Shown here one piece after another: positions 4,872 through 10,246 of a stretch of 10,246 nucleotides of DNA. Position 1 is the stretch's first letter. Every line of letters begins with the position of its first letter. The position numbers and the translations under genes are program-made. The DNA comes from CAYSRC01 sp964433495 (GTDB lineage: Bacteria > Bacillota > Clostridia > Oscillospirales > Ruminococcaceae). Location of the stretch: contig CAYSRC010000060.1 of the NCBI GenBank assembly GCA_964433495.1, positions 1-10,246 of the forward strand, read 5' to 3'. The notes beneath the pieces are model-generated. The model ran no database searches. It was not told where the DNA came from and saw only the letters and a list, made by a program, of their open reading frames with translations.

Positions 4872-6215
4872 ATGAAAAAGCGCAAGCTGTTATGGTTGGT
4901 TGTCGCCCTTTGCGTTTTGTGCACGGCGGGCTGTTCACAGCAGACGGAAAGCCCCGCGGATTTCTCCGGCGGCCAAAGCACGGGCGGCAATCAGGCCGAG
5001 GGAGGTTTCTCGGGCGAAACAACCCCGATGGAGCTTGTGACCCCAAACAAAGGGCTGCTCTATTCGAGTTATTCGGGTAATGAGCAGGGAACGTATTATG
5101 TGGATAACACGGGGAAGGATTTCTCCGGCTATCTGCTGTACATGGACTATGCGTCTCTTCAAACGGTCTATCTCTCACCGCAGCTCGACGTGACCTTTGA
5201 CGAGCAGAACCCCGGCTGGATTGATTATCTCGGCGGGGGCGCGTTCCCCATCGCGACGGACGATGCGCTGTATGTGTACCTCTGCGGTTTGCCCGGTACG
5301 GGAAGCGCCACCTATGAGGAGCACCCCGCGCGGCTGCTCAAGATGCAGCCGAACGGCGCGGACAGGCAGGAGATCGTGTTTTCGGGAAACTATGACGTTC
5401 AGCTCGGCAGCGCCGTCGCGACCGACGGGGACGAGCTGTACTTTTTGGCGACAAGGTTCAAGCCCCAAACGGGGGTCATCGAGGCGACCGTGCTGCTCAA
5501 AAGCGACTTCCGGGCGGGGCAGATGGTCGAGGTGTGCGAGCTTGGCAGCGGCACCGACGTCCTCATTGTCGGGGCGTGCGATGAGGGGATGATCCTGCAA
5601 AAGATCGACGACGGGTCGACGTGCAGCTTCTCGGTTCTGACGGCCGCGGGTGAGGAGAAATCGGTTCCCCTCACGTGGACCGCCGGAGAGAGCAGCCGCA
5701 TCGTGTACGACGGCAAGCTGGTTATGTGCGACGCCGCGACGGGCGTGCTTACGGCGTATGATTTTGCGAGCGGGCAGACGAGCGAGCTGCTCGACCTCAG
5801 CGGCCGGCTTGACCCGTCGAGCGAGGCGGTCTATATCTTGACGGATGAACATGACGCCCACATCGTGGTAGGGGTGTTTGAAATAATTGAGATCGGGGAG
5901 ACGGGACATATCGGGGCGGAATTAAAGCGCCTGTGCGTCGACCTTGAAACGGGCGAGGTCAAGGACTTCACCCTGACGGGTGAACTGTTCGGCGAGGTGC
6001 AGTATATCCCGATATACTGCGAGACAGAGGATGACTATCTCGTAGCCTATACCTCACACAGGGCGGATGTCATCGCCTATGCCCCCGGCGGCTCGGAATA
6101 CATAGACAACATACCCGTTGCCGACTTCGCCCTCATCGACAAGGACGACTATTGGAACTCGGTTCCCAACTACAGACCCATAGCGGAGCTTGAAAATGAC
6201 ATCCGCAGGGCTTGA
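4872..6215 (+). CDS. Beta-propeller-like surface lipoprotein A
   Basis: This 447-residue protein has a lipoprotein signal, MKKRKLLWLVVALCVLCTAG, with the lipidated cysteine at C21, then a low-complexity G/S/Q linker to about residue 50. The rest is built of diverged strand repeats of the kind L-x-x-Y-D-x-x-S-G-x-x-x-x-L, for example ARLLKMQPNGADRQEIVF (153-170), GVLTAYDFASGQTSELL and LKRLCVDLETGEVKDF. This pattern fits a five- to seven-bladed propeller, like the DUF5050/TolB-type domains of clostridial lipoproteins. Family marks shared with B and C are NPGWI (113-117) and a C-terminal K-D-D-Y-W-N-S-V-P (424-432). GGAG lies 8 bases before the ATG. It follows the trefoil gene by 86 bases and has no promoter I can see in that gap. 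It probably anchors outside the membrane and binds a ligand or partner; no catalytic residues are evident. Confidence 0.85.
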   Translation: MKKRKLLWLVVALCVLCTAGCSQQTESPADFSGGQSTGGNQAEGGFSGETTPMELVTPNKGLLYSSYSGNEQGTYYVDNTGKDFSGYLLYMDYASLQTVYLSPQLDVTFDEQNPGWIDYLGGGAFPIATDDALYVYLCGLPGTGSATYEEHPARLLKMQPNGADRQEIVFSGNYDVQLGSAVATDGDELYFLATRFKPQTGVIEATVLLKSDFRAGQMVEVCELGSGTDVLIVGACDEGMILQKIDDGSTCSFSVLTAAGEEKSVPLTWTAGESSRIVYDGKLVMCDAATGVLTAYDFASGQTSELLDLSGRLDPSSEAVYILTDEHDAHIVVGVFEIIEIGETGHIGAELKRLCVDLETGEVKDFTLTGELFGEVQYIPIYCETEDDYLVAYTSHRADVIAYAPGGSEYIDNIPVADFALIDKDDYWNSVPNYRPIAELENDIRRA

Positions 6216-6261
6216 GCGGGTCGGCCTCTCAGAGCCATTTTGCGGCGGCGGCCCGGCGTGA
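6196..6261 (+). pseudogene. Decayed start of an ABC-transporter ATPase gene
   Basis: From an ATG at 6196, overlapping the end of lipoprotein A, a 21-codon frame reads M-T-S-A-G-L-E-R-V-G-L-S-E-P-F-C-G-G-G-P-A and then stops. It aligns without gaps to the first 21 codons of the intact ATPase gene (from the ATG at 9619: M-K-N-A-E-L-E-L-V-D-L-S...). By my count 41 of 63 bases and 8 of 21 residues are identical, and the bases match best in the first 36. Its position relative to lipoprotein A is the same as that of the ATPase to lipoprotein C. It is best read as the relic of a first ATPase copy. The match is short, so chance cannot be excluded. Confidence 0.5.
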
Positions 6262-6278
6262 CCGTTCGGGCGGTTTTT
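6251..6278 (+). terminator. Probable terminator after lipoprotein A
   Basis: GCCCG (6251-6255) can pair with CGGGC (6267-6271), or ACCG (6261-6264) with CGGT (6271-6274), followed by TTTTTAA. The stems are short but the U tract is good. ACCGTTCGGGC recurs 21 bases later at 6282-6292. Confidence 0.4.
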
Positions 6279-6659
6279 AATACCGTTCGGGCACAGGAAC
6301 GCCCGCGGACTGCATTGGGTGGTATTTTGTCGGCGGGGTGAAGCCGGATTTTAAGCACAGGAGCGTTGTTCGCGCGCGGCGGGCCGCCGTTTGCGAATGA
6401 AAGCGCATAAAAAACGGATGGTGTGGTATAATTACCGCGGACGTGCCCCGCGCTGTGCGCGGACAAGGGCGGCCGAGACCCTCGGCCGCTTGACGCCGAC
6501 ACGTCGCAGGCCCTTTGCGCAGGGGAGCCGTCAGGGCCCGCGGCAAAAGGACCGCTTGGGCGGCGGCCTTGGCTCGAACGGATATCTCCCGACGCGAAAT
6601 TGCCGTGGCCCGTTTTTTGCTTTGCCGTACTGTAAAGGATGAGGTTGGGGGTAAAGAGG
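6262..6659 (+). other. Gene-free region carrying lipoprotein B promoter and structured leader
   Basis: No frame here has a ribosome binding site or a recognisable product. It holds an extended -10 promoter (6424-6432) and, downstream of it, a leader of about 220 bases with strong hairpins: CCGCGC/GCGCGG (6448-6462) and GCGGCCGAG/CTCGGCCGC (6469-6489, loop ACC). Composition is more GC-rich than the lipoprotein genes around it. I recognise no known riboswitch. Confidence 0.5.
6424..6432 (+). promoter_or_regulatory. Extended -10 promoter for lipoprotein B
   Basis: TGGTATAAT gives a TGN-TATAAT extended -10. No good -35 lies 16-18 bases upstream, which extended -10 promoters tolerate. It would give lipoprotein B its own transcription, independent of the PadR-facing promoter. 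Confidence 0.55.
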
Positions 6660-7991
6660 ATGAAAAAGCGCAGGTTGTTATGGTCGGTCGTCGTCCTTTG
6701 CATTTTGTGCACGGCGGGGTGCGCGCAACAGCGGCAGGGCGGCCCCGCCGGGGCCCCCGGAAGCGACCCTGAGCAGGGTGAGCCCGCCGCGAGTGTTGCC
6801 ATGTCGCTTGTCACAGAGGGCGGGATGTTTCAGATGCGGGCGAGCGCGGAGAACGGCTGCTATGAGCTGTACGGGCATATCGACGGGCACGCAAAGCTGT
6901 TCTTTTACGACTTTGACGCGAGGCAGATATCCTATGTGTCCGATCAGGCGAACCCAACCGACGACGAGGCCAACCCGGGATGGATTTGCGACGTGATGGG
7001 AGGGGCGACGCCTGTCGCCGCGGGTGATTCGCTTTATCTTTTTAAGCGGGGCGCGCTGCCGGTCCCGGCCGCGGATCATCCGGGCTATGAAACATACATC
7101 ATCAAGATGGATTTTGACGGGACAAATCGAAAGAATATCCCTCTCTCTTCCTGGCAGGAGTTTGACACGGGGGAGGTCGCATTTGACGGGACATATCTGT
7201 ATTTTATTGTGGATGAATACGACAGCGACACGGGATTATTAAGTCAAATCCGTCTGTGCCGGGCTGATTTTGACGCAATGCAGCTTGAGACGGTCTGTGA
7301 ATTGGACGCAGAGTATGGATATACCCTGGTTGATGTCTACCGCGACGGGCTGGTTCTCCAACGGTTCAGCGCTGTCGGCTCCATGATAGATGAATACGGC
7401 ATGGAGGTTCCCTCGCTTAGAAACGAATTGATTTTGTATTCGCTTGTCGACAACTGTTTTTATGAACCCGATATCGAATGGGACAACGGTTCGTGTTCGT
7501 TTGCCTTCGGCGGAGATTCTCTGATCTATTATGCGGAGCCCGGCAGTGCGAGGCTGTTGTCTTACGACCTCGAAACGGGTGAAACATCCGCGGTCTGCGA
7601 GGAATTGAAGGCGGATTTTTCAGGGACGGATGCAATCTACGTCCACGGGCCCATATTTGATAATCACATCCCCTTCAGCGTGACGAGCGACGCGACGGAC
7701 GGCGGCGCGGGGGCTTATTATTACGACCTCGACACGGGGGCAATTGTTCAGGTCGAATTCGATGACGTTGACGGGCTTGAATCGACGAACATCTATATCG
7801 TTGCCGAGACAGAAAACGAGTTTTTTGTAAGCCTCGGCGGGCGGTATGTGCGCTCGACCAAAACATCGGAAAACGGCGACAGCTATACCTTCGACGAGTT
7901 AATCTACGAATACGCGATGATAGCGAAGGAGGATTACTGGGATTCCGTCCCCGCCTTTGAGCGCTTTGAGGACAATGTCCACGCGGCGTAA
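6660..7991 (+). CDS. Beta-propeller-like surface lipoprotein B
   Basis: The ATG at 6660 is preferred over the one at 6639 because it places the product in line with lipoproteins A and C and puts GGGGG at the same distance as their GGAG. The 443-residue protein has the signal MKKRRLLWSVVVLCILCTAG with the lipid cysteine at C21. Strand repeats such as YIIKMDFDGTNRKNIPL, ARLLSYDLETGETSAV and GAYYYDLDTGAIVQVEF point to the same propeller fold. NPGWI and the C-terminal KEDYWDSVP (423-431) are kept, but it is much more diverged than A is from C. It sits between them with its own promoter. GCGGC-GTAA-GCCGC spans its stop codon and is at best a weak terminator. The family function is unknown; a paralogue with changed ligand specificity is a fair guess. 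Confidence 0.85.
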   Translation: MKKRRLLWSVVVLCILCTAGCAQQRQGGPAGAPGSDPEQGEPAASVAMSLVTEGGMFQMRASAENGCYELYGHIDGHAKLFFYDFDARQISYVSDQANPTDDEANPGWICDVMGGATPVAAGDSLYLFKRGALPVPAADHPGYETYIIKMDFDGTNRKNIPLSSWQEFDTGEVAFDGTYLYFIVDEYDSDTGLLSQIRLCRADFDAMQLETVCELDAEYGYTLVDVYRDGLVLQRFSAVGSMIDEYGMEVPSLRNELILYSLVDNCFYEPDIEWDNGSCSFAFGGDSLIYYAEPGSARLLSYDLETGETSAVCEELKADFSGTDAIYVHGPIFDNHIPFSVTSDATDGGAGAYYYDLDTGAIVQVEFDDVDGLESTNIYIVAETENEFFVSLGGRYVRSTKTSENGDSYTFDELIYEYAMIAKEDYWDSVPAFERFEDNVHAA

Positions 7992-8036
7992 GCCGCTCTG
8001 TTGTCCGCTGTCTGTGCAGAATCTGCCGCGGCGCGT

Positions 8037-8210
8037 TCGTTAGGCGCGCAGAAATTCCTCTCGCGCAGCAACGCGACCGCAATCGGCGGCTACAGACTGC
8101 ACTTTGACCAGAACGAGACCATCAATTCCGGCATTGCGGGTCGGCAGAACGTCTATCGGTGGAAGTATTCCACGACCACGGCGGGAAGCAAAACCGGCTA
8201 TTGGGGATAA
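8037..8210 (+). pseudogene. Truncated second copy of the trefoil gene (C-terminal part)
   Basis: The translation, from GAQKFLSRSNATAIGGYRLH to a final TGYWG, matches the last 58 residues of the trefoil protein almost residue for residue until the tail. Similarity to the first copy begins sharply at TCGTTAG (4606 and 8037). The frame extends back to a TTG at 8001, but there is no ribosome binding site and the first residues are unrelated. Signal peptide, QRW motif and most cysteines are missing, so it is not a working secreted protein. The retained YRW replaces YQW. The strong conservation of the translated part suggests a recent copy. Confidence 0.85.
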
Positions 8211-8236
8211 ACAAGCCCCCTGTTCGTTATGTCTGA

Positions 8237-8267
8237 CGATAAGGGCGGGACAAACCCGCCCTTTTCG
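8237..8267 (+). terminator. Duplicated hairpin before lipoprotein C
   Basis: GATAAGGGCGGG and CCCGCCCTTTTC (8238-8266) pair with one mismatch around ACAAA. It is the copy of the hairpin at 4806-4836, exactly 3431 bases on. A change from A to T gives a better U run (CTTTTCGTT), so this copy looks more like a real terminator than the first. Confidence 0.65.
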
Positions 8268-8302
8268 TTCAAAAACTCAGATAAGAGATTGGAGTAAACA
8301 GG

Positions 8303-9619
8303 ATGAAAAAGCGCAGGCTGTTGCCGGTTGTTATTCTTCTGTGCGCCCTGTGCCTTGCCGGGTGCGCGCGGCAGGCGGGGAGCCCCGCCGATGCGCAGGG
8401 GGGCGCTCAGGGCTCTGCCGACGGAGGCGCGGCGGATACAGGCAAACGGTTGGAACTTGTCACACCGACCACGGGCCTGTTTTTTGCGAGCTATTCCGGC
8501 AATGAAAACGGCACATATTTAGTGGAGAATACGGGAAAGGACTATTCCGGCTATCTGACCTACTATGATTACGGGTCGCTGCAAAAGATCTATCTCTCGC
8601 CGCAGCTCGACGTGACCTTTGACGAGCAGAACCCGGGGTGGATCGACGACCTCGGCGGCGGCGCATTCCCCATCGCGACGGACGACGCGCTGTATGTATA
8701 TATCTGCGGCTTAAACAGCGAGACATCCGCGACCTATGAGGATCACCCCGCGAGGCTGCTCAAGATGCAGCCGAACGGCGCGGACAGGCAGGAGATCGTG
8801 TTTTCGGGAAACTATGACGTTCAGCTCGGCAGCGCCGTCGCGACCGACGGGGACGAGCTGTACTTTTTGGCGACAAGGTTTCAGCCCAAAACGGGGGTCA
8901 TCGAGGCGACCGTGCTGCTCAAAAGCGACTTCCGGTCGGGGCAGATGGTCGAGGTGTGCGAGGTGTCAGGCGGCGTCGACGCGCTCATCATCGGCGTTTG
9001 CGACGAGGGATTTGTCATTCAAAACAGCGTTGACGATATGACATACGGCTTCTCTGTCCTCTCCGCTGCGGGTGAGGAGAAATCTGTCCCATTTACATGG
9101 AACATCGGCGAGAGCAGCCGCATCGTGTACGGCGGCAAGCTGATGGTGTGCGACGCCGCGACGGGCATTGTGACGGCGTATGATTTTGCGAGCGGGGAGA
9201 CAAGCGACCTGCTTGGCTTAGGCGGCAGCTTTGACCCGTCGTCCGAAATGATGTACATCTTGACGGACGGGTACGACGGCCGCCTGACGATGGGCGTATT
9301 TGAAGCGGTCGCCGGCGAAGAAGCGGGGGGCGTCGGGGCAGTTGTCAAACGGTTCAGCGTTGACATAGAGACAGGGGAAACGAAGGATTTCACGCTGACA
9401 GGGATAATCAACAACAGCGAACAATATGTAGAAATCTTCTCGGAGACCGAAGAGGATTTTCTTGTCGCCTACGGGGACCACAGCGCAGATGTCATCGGCT
9501 ATGCTCCCGGTGGATCAGAATACATATACAGCACAAATGTTCTTGACTTCGCCCTCATTGACAAGGACGACTATTGGAACTCGGTGCCCGACTACCGGCC
9601 GTTTGCGGATGCGCGATGA
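8303..9619 (+). CDS. Beta-propeller-like surface lipoprotein C
   Basis: This 438-residue protein has a classic lipobox, LCLAGC, with the lipid cysteine at C21, then an A/G-rich linker and the same strand repeats as lipoprotein A. A block of 127 bases (8754-8880) is identical to 5332-5458 in A, and flanking sequence is nearly so, whereas the last third has clearly diverged. It ends with KDDYWNSVP (421-429). GGAG stands 8 bases before the ATG in a start region nearly identical to that of A. Its TGA overlaps the ATG of the ATPase gene, so the two are translationally coupled and probably work together. It could be the extracytoplasmic partner or immunity-type lipoprotein of the transporter; this is inferred from coupling only. 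Confidence 0.85.
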   Translation: MKKRRLLPVVILLCALCLAGCARQAGSPADAQGGAQGSADGGAADTGKRLELVTPTTGLFFASYSGNENGTYLVENTGKDYSGYLTYYDYGSLQKIYLSPQLDVTFDEQNPGWIDDLGGGAFPIATDDALYVYICGLNSETSATYEDHPARLLKMQPNGADRQEIVFSGNYDVQLGSAVATDGDELYFLATRFQPKTGVIEATVLLKSDFRSGQMVEVCEVSGGVDALIIGVCDEGFVIQNSVDDMTYGFSVLSAAGEEKSVPFTWNIGESSRIVYGGKLMVCDAATGIVTAYDFASGETSDLLGLGGSFDPSSEMMYILTDGYDGRLTMGVFEAVAGEEAGGVGAVVKRFSVDIETGETKDFTLTGIINNSEQYVEIFSETEEDFLVAYGDHSADVIGYAPGGSEYIYSTNVLDFALIDKDDYWNSVPDYRPFADAR

Positions 9620-10246
9620 TGAAAAACGCAGAGCTTGAGCTGGTCGACCTCTCCAAAACCTACTATGACGGCAAGCGGGAGACGAGGGCGCTCGAGGGCC
9701 TCAGCCTCACGCTGACCGAGGGCTTCTACGCCCTGCTCGGCCCCAACGGCTCGGGCAAAAGCACCACCATGAACATCGTCACGGGCGGGCTCGAGCCCTC
9801 CCGCGGCTTTGTGCTGTGGAACGGCGACAGGGCGGGCAGCGCCGATTTCTACCGGGCGCTCGGGTATATGCCCCAGCAGCAGGGGATGTACGACGGCTTC
9901 ACGGGGCGGATGTTTCTCGAATATTTCTGCGCGCTCAAGGAGCTGCCCCGAAAGGCGGTTGAGGGTGAGGTGCGGCGGGTTGCGCGCGCCGTCAACCTTG
10001 AGGACGAGCTCGGCAAGCGCATCTCGACCTATTCGGGCGGCATGAAGCAGCGGCTTTTGGCCGCCCAGGCGCTCATCGGCGACCCCAAGCTGCTGATCTT
10101 CGACGAGCCGACGGCGGGCCTTGACCCCAAGGAGCGCGCGCACCTGCGCGGGGTGCTCAAAAAGACGGCGGACGAGGGGCGGATCGTTTTGGTCGCGACC
10201 CACGTCGTCTCCGACGTCGAGAGCGTCGCGGACGGGGTCATCGTGC
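9616..10246 (+). CDS. ABC transporter ATP-binding protein (ABC-2 type), 3' partial
   Basis: The frame is open from ATGATG at 9616/9619 to the window end, giving 210 residues. All ATPase motifs are present: Walker A GPNGSGKST (42-50), a Q-loop at PQQQ (86-89), the signature YSGGMKQR (139-146), Walker B LLIFDEPTAGLDP (159-171) and the H-loop histidine H196 in VATHVVSD. The arrangement is that of CcmA/NatA-type ATPases, which pair with ABC-2 permeases in exporters. The gene overlaps the stop of lipoprotein C (ATGA). There is no clear ribosome binding site, so it depends on coupling. Comparison with the relic at 6196 favours the second ATG (9619). The permease is expected just beyond the window. 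The substrate is unknown; exporters of this class handle peptides, lipids, sodium or antibiotics. Confidence 0.93.
   Translation, partial: MMKNAELELVDLSKTYYDGKRETRALEGLSLTLTEGFYALLGPNGSGKSTTMNIVTGGLEPSRGFVLWNGDRAGSADFYRALGYMPQQQGMYDGFTGRMFLEYFCALKELPRKAVEGEVRRVARAVNLEDELGKRISTYSGGMKQRLLAAQALIGDPKLLIFDEPTAGLDPKERAHLRGVLKKTADEGRIVLVATHVVSDVESVADGVIV

Noticed and set aside
5175..5909. A 244-codon open frame on the minus strand
   Set aside because: It lies fully inside lipoprotein A in the opposite strand, has no ribosome binding site or domain, and is explained by GC-rich codon bias.
6170..6642. Several open frames on both strands between lipoproteins A and B
   Set aside because: They are products of high GC content, with R/P/A-rich translations, no ribosome binding sites and no homology I recognise.
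9592..10203. A 203-codon open frame on the minus strand
   Set aside because: It is antisense to an unmistakable ABC ATPase with all its motifs intact.

Overview
The window looks like a chromosomal segment of a spore-forming Clostridia-type Firmicute, probably near the Oscillospiraceae. The grounds are GC-rich coding sequence with strong GGAGG ribosome binding sites, TTG and GTG starts, a stand-alone Spo0A-type DNA-binding domain, a CXXC-20-CXXC zinc-ribbon protein, a PadR regulator followed by small DUF6120/HAAS-like membrane proteins, and half of a palindromic repeat of a kind I associate with that group. The lineage is inferred from gene content, not from a marker gene.

Left part (1-1021): the end of a membrane zinc-ribbon protein with an acidic repeat tail, a half-palindromic intergenic repeat, a short fragment of an RHS/YD-repeat gene, and a strong bidirectional terminator. 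Next (1022-2261): a minus-strand Spo0A C-terminal-domain protein with its own promoter and an exact 0A-box upstream. About 850 bases without a credible gene follow, holding two unrelated sets of direct repeats and a terminator.

Centre (2262-4785): a divergent pair of transcription units. Leftward runs PadR, two small single-pass membrane proteins and a small secreted protein. Rightward runs a secreted beta-trefoil-like protein from a consensus promoter (TTGACA, 17 bp, TATAAT). The 33-base gap between the facing -10 elements contains a dyad (AATGC-N9-GCATT) that overlaps both -35 regions, so PadR is likely to control both directions.

Right part (4785-10246): three paralogous beta-propeller-like lipoproteins (A, B, C) and the start of an ABC-2-type transporter ATPase that overlaps the stop of lipoprotein C. 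Between trefoil tail and lipoprotein start, copies one and two keep a constant offset of 3431 bases: the second copy has only the last third of the trefoil gene, the same hairpin and lipoprotein C. A decayed match to the start of the ATPase gene sits at the end of lipoprotein A. The simplest reading is that an ancestral unit (trefoil, lipoprotein, ATPase) was duplicated, the first ATPase and second trefoil decayed, and lipoprotein B with its own promoter and structured leader came to lie between them.

Taken together, 2262-10246 looks like one PadR-controlled cell-envelope module: membrane-tethered regulator partners, small secreted proteins, surface lipoproteins and an ABC transporter. What it senses or transports cannot be told from the sequence.
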